Shown: positions 50,635-63,649 of the stretch, one piece after another
Position numbering within the stretch: the stretch's first letter is position 1
How the letters are laid out: every line of letters begins with the position of its first letter
From: Melanocharis versteri
Lineage: Eukaryota > Chordata > Aves > Passeriformes > Melanocharitidae
NCBI GenBank assembly: GCA_013397845.1
Contig: VZTG01003740.1
Location: 18,630-82,629 of the forward strand
Length of the DNA stretch: 64,000 nucleotides
Reading direction: 5' to 3'
The notes under the pieces: model-generated
The model's input: the letters and a program-made list of their open reading frames with translations, nothing else
What the model was told of the DNA's origin: nothing
Databases searched by the model: none
Made by a program: the position numbers and the translations under genes

Positions 50635-53600
50635 ACTGAGGTCAAGGGGTTTCCTGAAGAGTGGCCATAGATTAAACCATGAAGAAGACTACAGCTGTCT
50701 TCCAGAAGTTTTTTGTGACAAAGAAGCTGCAGGTGCAGAAATCAGGTGCTGCTCAGTGCAGGCAAACTTGAAATAACCAGCCTCAAGCACAGACCCCATG
50801 GCAGGAGCAGCTGCTGCCTGAGGCATTCGTGCAGCTCTTGGCAGGATGTGAGTGTTAATTTATTCACCTATTTTGAACAGAAACCTGTAAGACCAGTTAG
50901 TGCACAGCAAGAAAGTCAAAGCAAGGCTATTATGTCATAAGAAAACAAACAAAACCTTGTGACTTCTCTTTTTGATTACTATCTGTAAGTGGTCACAGCA
51001 AGGAGCAGTGTCACTGCTCCATCAAACAGATACTACAGCCCCAGAATCAGCCCAAGACCAGAAAGGTTGAGGGTAGCGCATAAATAAAGGACATTTCCTC
51101 TTAACTTAGGAGAAAATACTGAAACTGCCCACTGAAGCTTTCAAAAAGTGAAAGAATTGGAGACCTGATAATACTGATATATTGCCACACTGCCAAGGAG
51201 TACGAGAGTGCTTTAATAAGGAAATATGGGCAGACTTCAGAACCCAGAGCAGCTTCACAAAATAAAACAAACAGATCTTCAAAAATATTTTTCCAGGCAA
51301 TTAACTGAAGTCAAGAATACGGAAGAAGCACTGCCTTGTTTTCGAAGGGAAAGCTAGAAAATAAATTGAAAAGAAAAGAAGTTGTCTCTGAATCAGGACC
51401 AAATTCCACAGCTCAGGGGTCCCCTTCTACTGACTTTGTGGAAAGTAATTTACTCTACAAGTTCAAATGTAATGCTCTTCCTTGGACCCAAATGAAGGTT
51501 CACCCTACCTGGACTGCAGGGAGCTCCCCAACCCCAGTTCATGCTCAAGGGCTTATTCCCCACAGATCAGAAGTGGGGGGAAAGAGGGGATAGGGGGCTT
51601 GTGCCAACCTTGAACCATAGCTGGGATCTGATCCTAGAAAAAGAACGGAAGAACCATGACCTCCTTCCTAAAAGGATGCTCAAACACATGGAAAAAGAAG
51701 GAATACCATGTGCTTAAATACCCGCAGCTCTTGGGAACAAAGATCAGGAATACGATCCTCTTCTCTTCACATAACAAGTTCCCATTGCAGATCACACTTT
51801 TTTCACTTGTACTGGGAAAAAGCATTTCCTCAAGTACTCTTTCTTCACAAAACTATTCCTTGTTTTGCAAACCAGCAGCTTCCCAAGTAACATTTCCCTG
51901 CAAGTCCAGGTAGGAAGGGTCTGGAGGAGCTGAGCAGCAGAGATTATGGCTTGCTGAAGAATTTACTGGCAGTAGGGTAGAAGTCTTTTACAATCCTTTA
52001 CAGGTGAATGGGGAAAACTCAATAACATTTACTATCATTACTGAATATAGTTATTAGCTTTGAACGTTTTCTAAAGTAAGCCTGTCATTAAGATGAATGT
52101 CTTGTTAATGGTAGGAATTTCCCAACTGAAGCATTAAAAATCTTGCAATGCCTGCAGGATTAGCTGACTTGGAAGGCTCCTCCACCCTCTCCAGCTCCAT
52201 GTCACAATGATCAGTGCCACCTTCAGCTCCATTCATCTGCTCCACATCCACTCTGGAGCCTTTCCCATCGTGATTCCTACTCTCCACAAAGTCTCTCATG
52301 GCTCTGCCTGTGTGGGTCCTTTCTGTCTTCAGACAGAGGATCTCTGCACTAACCTGGAGTGGAGGACAACAATGTCAGAAAAATTGTATGACCCCCACAA
52401 CTGAAGCTCTATGTAAGGAAAAGACAACCAGAAAAAACTGGGCAAAACTATGCTCTCCTGAAAATACAGCCCAATTATCAGCCAGATTTTGTCCAAGTCT
52501 GTGCCCCTCCACAGCTCTCACCTCTTCCTCAGCCTGCTCCTGCAGCTCCCCATAATAATATCCTCAAAACTCCCTTTTCCATATTTCAGCTCACTCTGAC
52601 TTCATCTATTATCACTTATACACCAAAATGACACTATCCAAACAACAGAGTAGGTGGCTCCTACTAGATGTGATCTACAAGTCAGGACTTTGAAACTGGA
52701 GGTGTCCTCCATAATGAACACAGCAGAAGTCAGAGGTACTCGTCTCTGACTTGTGGAGGCAGTGAAAGCCCAAAGTAATCAACGTATTAATATAAGTCCC
52801 TCAGTCTGAAGTCCTGGATTAGGTGGGATGAAAAACGGGTGCCTCAGGACACACTTATATCACCTTTCTGTAAATAAAAGCCATGTTTTCCATTACAAAA
52901 TGCAATAAAAGTAAATAAATATTTTATAGCCCTGAGGGGAGCTGACATTTTTTTCTCTCCCTGCTAGGGTGAAACCAGCTTTGTGCTCCCTGTTTCAGTA
53001 CAGCAGAAGGAAATATTTTCAGTATTTGTATATGCTATCCATAGAATCCAGGTTCATACCAAGTGTTTGCCAGCATGTATCATGGAAAGGGTCAGTATTT
53101 AGGGATAAATTACAATGACTTATTGAAAAATTTAACATTATATGTCTGGAAGTCATGATTCCTGTTTTCCACAGCTTGACTTTTAAATTTAACCTGATAA
53201 TCAAAACTTTAATTGCGACAGAGGTATTGTTGAGCCTCTGCTCTGGTAATATCACCTGCAGAAAGCAAAGGTCACACTGACCTTGAAATTACCTTGGCAA
53301 AGTGACTTCTATTGAAATAACTGGGCTTGCCAGGTTCTTCTCAAAACAACAGAAATATATCTTCTCTAATTTAATTTAAGAACTAGCTACTAGGCTGAGG
53401 GTAGTTTTGATTTTATTGATATTAGTTTAGTATATTGTAAAACTGATAGAGTGGGAAAATGACTTCACTAGATTATCAAATTTGATGGAGCTGGTAGCTG
53501 ACTGCAAACGTAAGTATGGGAACTATCCCCTAAGGAGGTGCTCAGTATTTCATTGTGAATTTTTTTAATGTTTCATATTCAGAACAACCTAAAACAGTGG

Positions 53601-54996
53601 CCCTGAAAACAATAAAATATGCTTGTGCAATACTGCCATTTATGTGCGTTACACTTCATTATGCCTGTAATCTAACATGGTGACTCAAACGGAGAACACG
53701 AACATTTTCTGAGTGATTTAGCAGGATGCTTTAATGATGTATTGAAAATGAACACTGACCCTATGTAATAGGTGCTAAACTGACACTCTTAAAGCACTCC
53801 ATCCGTTTCACTCAGCCTGACTATCCTCCTTAAATCATTGCTGTGTCATTTTTATGATGCAGATCCATCTATTGAGACTATGGGACTGTGAAATGTCATA
53901 AAAAAGGCAATAAGAAGTAAAATAAAATTAAGTTGCAGGTGGCAAGTATTAGCATTTCAAAAATGTTCTGTTGCATTACACTATTATTCCATCTCTGTCA
54001 AGGGACAACAAGATTCAATTCTCACCTTGAACAGCCTGTGTTGTTGAATGCATTAGCTCAGGGCATGATAAGCTCCTGTGCCAGCTGAAGGGCATTTTAA
54101 AATAAAGGTAAAACATATTTAGGACTAAATTTGATAGGACACAAGGGTAAGCCTCCCCTCAGAGGACAAAGCCACAATTCCTTCTTTTCTTCCCTGTTGT
54201 GTTCCTTAGCTCCCACGCTTTTTACAAATTAAAGCCTTGAAACTTTTTGCTCACCAGAAAAGCTGAAATAAAAGGCAGAGGGTCAAGGAGTTAATTGTAA
54301 TCTTAAAGGTCAGGCTCTCCAACTGGCAGGGCTCTCTGCTGTTTATGCAGTGCAGACTGAGGACATCAGGACAGCACAAAAGAGGGTCCCTTCAGCTCAT
54401 TTCTAAATCCAGCTTTAAGATGAAGTGAGATACCTGACTCCAAGCGCAGCCCAACTGCCAGGTTTAAATCCAGTACTGCAAAACATCCAGTATTAAACCT
54501 TCACTCTGTAGTAGTAATAAGATTTTTTTTCTGTAGCAGGGACTAAACACTGGGCATTTTTCTAATCTTGTTACCAAAAGCTGCTGAGCAATTCTTAACA
54601 CAGTTTTCAGAAAGCAATTAAAACTACAAATTCATTTTCAGCAGGTTCCTGGCATGGAGCATTTCAGCTTCAATGGACTTGGACTGGCAAAGGTGGAATT
54701 GGAAATAAAGTCTCTATGGGAAGCATTGAGTGGATTCTGCTCCCAGCCTCATGCACAAAGCACACGGGCACCCAGAGCCCCACAGCTGGTGGGCAGGAGT
54801 GGAAAGCTTCATCTTTTTCCCAAACTCTTCTCTTTTCTTGCCTCATTTGCCCTTTCATGGCTCCTTCTGAAACCACGTTATAACTTCAAAGCCTTGTCCC
54901 TATCCACCTCCTATGAAGTCCTCTCCTCCCATCTCAAGTTCTGCATCTCTTCTCCCCATGACCAATGCTCTGTTCGTTCCACTAAATCCATCACAG

Positions 54997-55398
54997 GCTG
55001 AGAGAGTTGGGGTTCTTTAACCTGGAGAAGAGACGGCTCCAGGAGGACCTTAGAGCCCTTCCAGTGCCTTGAGGGAGCTACAAGAGAGCCGGAGAGGGAC
55101 TTTGGACAAGGGCATGGAGTGACAGAATAAGGGGGAATGGCTTTAAACTGAAGGAGGGTGGATTTAGGTATTATTGAGATATTCAGAAGAAATTCTTCCC
55201 TGTGAAGGTGCTGAGGCCCTGGCATATATTTCTCAGAGAAACGATGGCTGCCCCATCCCTGGAAGTGTTTGAGTCCAGGTTGGGCAGCGCTTGGAGCAAC
55301 CTGGTCCAGTGGAAGGTGTCCCTGCCCATGGCAGGGGTTTGGAACGAGATGAGCTTTAAGTTCCCCTCCAACACAAACCATTCTGCAATTCTGTGATC
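54997..55398 (+). mobile_element. CR1 LINE 3' end
   Basis: About 400 bp in plus orientation from ggctgagagagttggggttc through gaaattcttccctgtgaagg to the end ccaacacaaaccattctgca and a caattctgtgatc tail. The 156-codon ORF on the opposite strand here is an artefact of this repeat. Confidence 0.93.
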
Positions 55399-58300
55399 AT
55401 CGAGGACGCAGCTGGACCACAGGACCCACCGCTCTCCCCTTGGATCTAACAGCCTCCTGCTGCTCCTCCAGCTCCAACAGAGACAGCTTCAGTGATCTGA
55501 ACAAGGATTCAAAGTCTGTCGACAACCAGGGGGTTGGAGCTATTACCACTGCTCACAATCCAATTTATTTTACTTATTTTTAACTGCAAATCTGGCATAC
55601 AATGATTTTCAAGTTCTTGAACTGGAAGCCTCTGATGTTCCCAGTATATGAATATGTGAATTCCTGTATCTATAGATGCACGCATGGTTGCACACTCCTA
55701 AAGCACACGTCAGTTTAGGCGCCTCCCCTAAACCTGTTCAACTCCCAGATGGAAATGCACAATAAACACTTTTGCTTTGCCTATTTGTGCAATGACTGAA
55801 TTGGGAGTGATTCACTCCTACAGTTAGGAATTTGCAAAACACATTCTAACTGTTTACTGTATCAAACAGTTTAAATTATGACTGCATTTTATCTTTCCAT
55901 TCACAGAAGGCTGGCTCTTCCTTCACAGGCATTAATCTAAGGAGATTCTGAGTGTGCTGCGTCTCCCGTGACTGGGAGCAGGAGTCTTCAGTCAGCAATT
56001 TCTCTCCTGGAATAGGTTTTATTTCAATGGGTTCTGGAGTACGAGTTACTCAGTGATAAATAAGCACTAACCAAGCTGGGATGATTAAAGATCAATTAAG
56101 GCACAATAAATTTTATAATAGATTGTGGCAACAGAAGGATGTTATGCTTCTTTGCCTAAAGACTGAACCTCATAGCACTGGAAAAGTCAAATGATGAACA
56201 GTTCTTCCCATTTTCCTGGATTTCCTTCCTCAATGGAAGATGGTCTATTTGGTTACAGTGAGGAAGACAAACGTAAAGGAGGAAGGTGGATGGTGGGAAG
56301 AGACCAGTACTCTCTGTGCTGTGCTACGAGCACAGTATATCATCCTTGAGTTTCCTGAGGGATGCAGTTAAAGTTGTGCCCTTTACTCCTACTGAAGACA
56401 AGCAGGAAAGTCCATTTCAGGACTTATATAAATATAAAATATTATATATCTCACATATAAAATTGCTGACTTCAAAGGCAGTTGCATTTCTGCTAACAAG
56501 AAGCTGACAAGGTACCTAACACAAACCAGGTTCAATGGGCCAGTGTAGTATTTTTCCTACCTGAAGCTTTCCCAGCAAATGCTTTACCTGCCAGTAATCA
56601 GCGTCATGGGTGATTGAATTGCATGAGCTCCACAAAAGCATAGGACAGGGCTGTTTAACTGAGCCATCAGATCTCCATGGCAAACAAAAGTAATCTCCAT
56701 CACACTGGAGTCAACCTGCTTGCTAACTACATCCCCTGGTGCTTAGGTAAGTCACCCAGGGAGAGTCACCAATGCACATTAACAAGTTTAACCAATTCAG
56801 CAACACCAACGAAACCTCACTCACTCCAGAGGATTTTAGCTCTGATGCTGAGTTCCCAGTCCTCTCCCAGAGGAAACTGGGAAGGAGCTAAGGTTTTTCC
56901 ATGTGACCATTACCTGTGTATTCTGGTAAGACTTATGCAAAATATATTATAACTAATGACTGCACTTCAGGCAGCCCCCACTACTACTGTTGCTGGGAAG
57001 AAACATTTAAAACTGACAACAAACACTTCAAGCACACATCAGAGAGGAGCTTTATGGCACCACAGAGCCAAACAGCACCAAATTACTCACCCATTTTTGA
57101 GAATCAACGGGACATATATACATTATGGGCCTTTTACCCAGCACCAGATCTCAGTATTTCAGATGACTCAGGTTTTAAATATATTTTAATTATCCTAATA
57201 TTCTTATTATTGTAATATATTAGTGAGATATTAGATTGCAATTACATTAAAAATTTCATCTGGAGATAATTTATTCCATTCTCATTACTAATGGAATATT
57301 GTAGACTTGTTGGCATTTTTATACAGCAATACAACTTGCAGTACTACTCCAGAAAAATATAAATTATATTTCATTCCTTGACAGTCATTGGAAGAGCTGG
57401 ACAGATCTTGCTTTGTGTTTTTTCCGCCCTGTGCTGAGGGAACATTTCATCCGGGAGTTTGTTAATGTATCAGCATGATTGTATTGGGTGATGCACCCTG
57501 GACCAGCATCAGGGTGGAAGTACAGTAGATGGACATTGGGCCCTCCTAGTCAGCTTACATTCATAACGACCCCAGGGAACAACAGGATGTGTAGGCGATA
57601 ATAAGAATATTAGGATGATAAAATGGTATTTAAATATTAAATGCTTAAAAGCAGTAATGGATAAAAGGCCTTCAGCAAGTTATTCCAAGATTTTCAAAAG
57701 TATTCTGGTTATACAGGGGGCTGAGGGACAAAGTCAAAATTGAAGATAGGTGCCTGCTAGGAAAAGGCTGCTGATAGAAGTCCAGCCGTGATAAGCCACA
57801 GCAGCAAATCTGCCTTGTCTGCATGCCATTTATAGGAGCATAAAATGAGCTTTGCTGCTGCAGCTTATATCAGCCCTCAATGAAATACCTATCCTGGCAA
57901 AACACAAATGTGCTGAGTCCAATGCATCGATGCTGGGGTTATTTCAGGTATAAAAATATTACAAAAAACCTTCTACCCTGGAAGGGCGGAACCTGTCCTG
58001 ATCAGTGCTCTCACTCATTGCAATGAAAAATAACCAGGGACAGTTTCTGTGCCTGAATAACTAAGTAAATTACAGAAAGAAGAAAAGTGCTGTTTTAAAT
58101 TCTACTTAGCAAGTCAATGGCATCACACTGCGTCCCTCAATACTAGCTGGATCTCCATGGACATGTGGGGGTCGGACAGAGGGGTGAGCGATATCTTTGG
58201 TCCCTGATTTTGAGAACACCAGGTTGCAATCACCCAAAATTTCCACTTAGTCATCAGCAATGCACATTTCCTCTTCATCCTGAGTGTTACTGACCTATGC

Positions 58301-61211
58301 AGTGACTGCCTCGTGTGACAACAACTGCCTCGCATGACAATGCCTCATGCTCCTCCCCAGGACCAGGGGGTGCAGAGCACCTGACAATCTCACAGCACAC
58401 AAGGAAGCCCAGCTGCATCCCACATCAGGTTCAAAGGGTGAGGATGTTGCACAGCTTGAGCAACAAGATGCACACACTTGCTGTTCTTAACTGATGAAGG
58501 GCACTTCATGGTAATTTGCACAGGAAATTTTAAAAATGCATTTTTAAATGAGTTAATGAGTTTCTGTAAGCTGGAATCTTGCAGGTGTCAGGAGACAACC
58601 ACATGGATTGAGCAGAACAGTGCTATTTCTGCTCGTGGGGTTTAGACACAAGGTTAACCAGACCTCCTCCTGCTCCTGCCCCCCACCTGCTGTGGTGACC
58701 AGGGCTGAGAGATTTCCCTGCTCTTTCATTATTAGAGGCAGATAATCACTGTTACAGTGATAAATGTTACTGAACACAGAAAATTTAATATTAAAAATAT
58801 TATAGTATGGTTTTTACTGCTCTGTCATAGCCTTCTGTGGCACATTCAGCACTTAGATTATGAAGGAAGGTTTTAAAGATTTTCCTTGTAAAAAGCAACA
58901 AACCCCAGAAAAGGTTACTCCAAGGCTCATAGATTTAATTAGGAGACTGCTGCTTAAGAAGAACATGCCTCCAACTTTCTGGTTATGGTTCTTGCATCAT
59001 GTTTAAATTCCAGCAATATACGTAAAGCAGCAATTCAGCATTAATGCCCTGCTGGATATTACAGACTTATTTTCATCTAGTTTGCACGAATACAGAGAAA
59101 CTCCAAATCCAGGAACAAATATTGCACATTACTTGATAGGTAAATTACAGATTTTTGGAGGCTGTTTTTCCTAAATACACAGCCACGAATGAAATGATTT
59201 GATAACAAAAAGAGATGCAAGATCCCACAGCATTTGAATAATGCTGACAGTGCCAGTGTGATGCACTGGTGTTTTTCATCCCACAGGGAGGTTGTGGACG
59301 TTTCCTATAGACATACGCAACCCATATAAGAGAAGGAAAACCTCTCTCCAGTTCTTTGCACACAAAAAAGCCAGACACTGGCTTGCACAGCCCAAGAAAG
59401 ACTGGGAAAAGCGCACACTGAGCAAAAATGGAGTAAAACTCCAAATTAACAGCAGGAAAATAGCACCCGGGGTAGCGCAGGATGGGAAAGAGAAGTGCAG
59501 ATAATGGTTCAGTAAGGAAAACATCTCAAAATCCTTCCTCATATGGAAAACAGGAAAAAGCATGGTGTTACTTTTACAGCACTATATCAAGACCCACAGC
59601 AGGGATCAATAATATTTAATTAACTAGCAGCACTAGAACCCTAAAATTATTAAAGTTAAGGTTTTCCTTTAAATATGGGCAAGGTCATGCTTGCAGGAAT
59701 ACAATGCCTCTCACCGCTTGATGTTCCCAATTTAATAGTCCTAAATACCCACTTCTCTATCAAAATCCTTGAATCATAGCTGAGCACTGGCTAAGGGACA
59801 AATATATGTCTTTCTCCACATTATAATGCCATGTATTAGACTGCTGGGAACAGAGGGAAAAGGTTACTCAGAACCTCCTTAGGCTCTGTGGATGTTACAT
59901 ACAATTTTGATTTCCCAGACCCTAAGCAGCTTATTTCCTCTGACCAGGACTTTCACCTGGGTTATCAGCAGACCCCTGAAAACATCTAATGAAGGATCAA
60001 TAGGAAAACCACATCAAATCCTAGCAATTATTTCCTTTTTCACTGTAGTTACACTATTAATGTCACTCTGCTTAGAAGGGACTGTACATGCTACTTGAAT
60101 GGACAATAGGGTAATGTAATTAAATTGACAAATCTGTGTGTGGCTCTTATAAACTAGAATAGTCTAGTTTTAAATTACAGTAATTTAATGTAGACATTAC
60201 CCAAGCAAGCTTCACATTCTATAGTTATCTCTTCATTTTTAATTACTGCAAGGTAACACGCACAGATGTTACCTACATGCTACCTAAATCATGATATTTG
60301 AATAAAAACCCATTGTAACAAACATGTGCACTGAAAGTTGGTGTAACTGAGAAAATAAATCAGCAGATTGATTCTTCATGAGGCCACATCCACATCAGGT
60401 ATCTCTTTCTCTACAGTTTTGCATTTTTAACTGTGGTACATCATCATCCCCCCTCACTGAACTTGTCTTTTCACAACAGCAGTGAAGGTGACCTGCCTAT
60501 TGCATTCAGTTGAAGTTCCATTTGCTTATTTTCTTAGGAAAATAGAAGTTTCCTGGTCAGTACACCTCTCCAGGTGAGATCTGCAGCACACCATGAACCC
60601 AGCAGTGCCAACAGCAAGAGTGAAGCAACCTCAGGTTGCCAAAGAACATGCATGGTTATTCAAATTATGGTTTGATTTTAAAGTTTTAATGAATTTCCCA
60701 GTTAAGTTATGCACCAAACATACCAAAAAGCATTGTTACACTTTGGGATGGAAGATAACAGTGCAAACACATTTACGTATCTTTTACTTAGGAATATATT
60801 AGCAAAATAATAACAACGTGTCAAGAAAGCTAATGTAATTAAAATTAATGCAATAGAAATGGTTGCGGAAATTTAATATTCTATGCACGCCTTATTTCTT
60901 ACTAGACTGGAAGTGGTTTTTTCTTGATTCAGATCCAGATGGCACAAGGTTTGCAAATAAAACAAAACACGCAGCACTGGTAGTTCAATAAATAGCATAA
61001 TACAGAAATAGTACTTCGGGACTATTAATAGTATTGAAACAAAAATATTAATGTTGGTATTCCATTAATTTTTTTCTGGAACGCTATAATGATTTCCAGG
61101 TTGTCTATGATTTTATCTTGCTCTTTTTTTGTTTAAACTACCACTTTGTACAAGATGATACGCAAAAAATGTGTGACTCTCCAATGAAGTCTCTGCCTGA
61201 CACAGAAGGAT

Positions 61212-61245
61212 GTTCACTTAGAATTAGTGAACTTAGTTCACTTAG
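61212..61245. repeat. Small palindromic cluster with AGTTCA-like half-sites
   Basis: gttcacttag occurs at 61212-61221 and 61236-61245. GTGAACTTAGTTCAC at 61227-61241 is a perfect 15-nt odd palindrome. Function is unknown. Confidence 0.6.
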
Positions 61246-63649
61246 CATTCAATTTTCCTTAGACAGCAAAAGAAGCAGGAGGGCACAGTAGCATCCTCAG
61301 ACTGGTCTACACTACCCAGTTGAGGTAATTTTTTACCCCATCAGCCCTACCAGCAAAAGCTCTCTCAAGTTTACACCACCTATACTGGTATAAAAATCAC
61401 TGATACTGGAGGAGAGCACTCGCCTTTACTCCCCATGGCAGGTTTCCCCACTCTTTGCAAGAACAGTCTTGCAGTAGTGGCTCTTCCACTGCTCAGTGTA
61501 GCAATGAAATGTTGGAAAGGTCATCTTGGCTGTAATAACTCTGCCATGTCCTTCAGATGTGCATGCCCCTCCCAGCCTTCGAAGGTTTTTGAATTTTACA
61601 TTACTGTAAGCCAGATTTTATTGAACTGAAGGAATTAGAAGAGATTTTAAAGAGATTTACAGAGGGACCTCAAACCACTGGAGAAATTGGCCACCAGGAA
61701 CTACATGAAGTTGAGCAAAGAGAATTGCCAAAGATAGAAAGAAGGATGTTCATTCTCACAGGATGGAAAGACCTGACTCCCTCAACCCAAAGACTGTGCT
61801 CTCTTTGGACAGCTTCAGGACACAGCTTAGTTATGGACTCACAAGCTGCTGACAAGCTCTGAAACCTTGTGTTCCCCTTTCCCTAGACAGCTCTGCCCAT
61901 ATTAGGACCCACTGCTTCACCAAGAGAGAACAATGCTTTTGTCCAAGCTTGGAGCAAACTGATCTGGTTAAAAAAGAGGAGGTGTATCCAAAGGTCTCTG
62001 CATGCATTTCAGATATGCAGTAAATTTCCCATCAGCGACTCCATCCGTCTCTCCCTTGTCATAGAGCTGTGTGCATTCTTTACAGATAAATGAGTATGAA
62101 ATGTAAACTCCTCTCAGATGAGGAAGATAAACAGGTTGTCTCACTGGGGCTCTGCAGCAAGCATTTATATAAACAACAGCCTATGAGTGGATGGAAGAAT
62201 AGCTACTTCTGTTTTGTGGAGACACTCATCCCTGTCTGATACAGAAATATTACAACAGGGCCCAGCTGGAATTGTTCATAAAGTTCAGGATTTTATTTCA
62301 AGTGCACCAGTCTAATTTCACAGATGTACACATGAGTATATGAATTTCTGCAGGGACATGATGTTAGCCCAACAATACTGAAATTTATTAAAGAGATAAA
62401 AAAAATAGCAATTTTACTATTTCTATTCCTGCAGGAATGGTATCAAATGTCAACACGAATCAGTTGGTTGATCTGGAGATTTTTGCTGATGAAGAATTCA
62501 GTCATCTTTCACTGATGAAAGTAAAAGTGTGCACCCCCACCTCATCTGCTGAGCATTGTGCTCCACGTGCTCAAGCACCTACCACCAGGTGTAAGGACCG
62601 AGATTTGGGCAGCTATGGACACTCACGGATTTGGAGAGGAAGCACTGGAAAGGCCTACGGGAGGACTGTTGGGGAGGTCTCATCAGAAAAAAGGATGCAC
62701 ATCTTAAATAACCGGCAACTAAGTTCCCAGAACTTCAGAAGAAAGACAAACAGGGTTTTAAATAACCAAACTGCCATCTCTTCACTCCTCCTGTTGCAAA
62801 TTGAGAGCTTTCCATGACAGACCCATTATTAATGCTATAAATCTGTTACACATTTTATTCAAACATGCAGACAGGGATCCACAACCCTTGTGACAGGTAA
62901 TTTACTGTAAGAGACCTTAGAGGAGAAACCTTGTAAATCAGTTTGCTATTTTAAAAAGGTAAAGCTCTCAGCTTGAGATGAAATAACTTAAATTATCTGT
63001 CTTTCTATGTATCTTAGACCGGTGAAGAACTGCAGATTTAAGAATTATGTTGGGATTTTATTAGTGCCTGAGACACTGGGATAGTTTGCTGCACTTGAGT
63101 GGTCCCTATGCTTTGAGAAAAGATATCAAAAATAATTTATTATCTGTAATGTTTGCACCAAGCATTTGTTCTCATTGATCCTTTTCATGCACAAATGAAA
63201 AATAAAGATGTGAACGCATTTTTCTGACATGTGCATTTTTTTCTTTCTGATCACTGAACAAAGAAATCTGATTCCTCTCTTCAGTCTGCAGAATAAATGC
63301 CTGAACACAAGGATTTCATATTTGAAGATGGCACAGCTCTTCATCCTGGGCTGAGATAAAGACATCCTGGGCATTTTCCTTGCTTGTCCCTGGGTTTGTA
63401 CCCCAGAACCTACACCTGATTTGCAAATTTAATCAGTGAACAGCACTCACACAACTTTGGGTCTGTCTCCAACTGTACCACAGCAGAAGATCCATATATT
63501 AAGGCCCTAAACAGGATTTGATGAACTTGCCACAAATCAACAACAGCTAAAAAATGGGCAGGATTTTGAGGCTTCACTCAATGCAGAATTGTGAATTGGG
63601 ATGGTCCTTCTTTTTTTTTTTGTAGATCTGGCTATTTATTCTCATTTGG

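Noticed and set aside
54911..55381. 156-codon minus-strand ORF
   Set aside because: It runs antisense through a plus-strand CR1 3' end; the same repeat-derived peptides (CHGQGHLSLDQ type) recur in other CR1 copies of the window.
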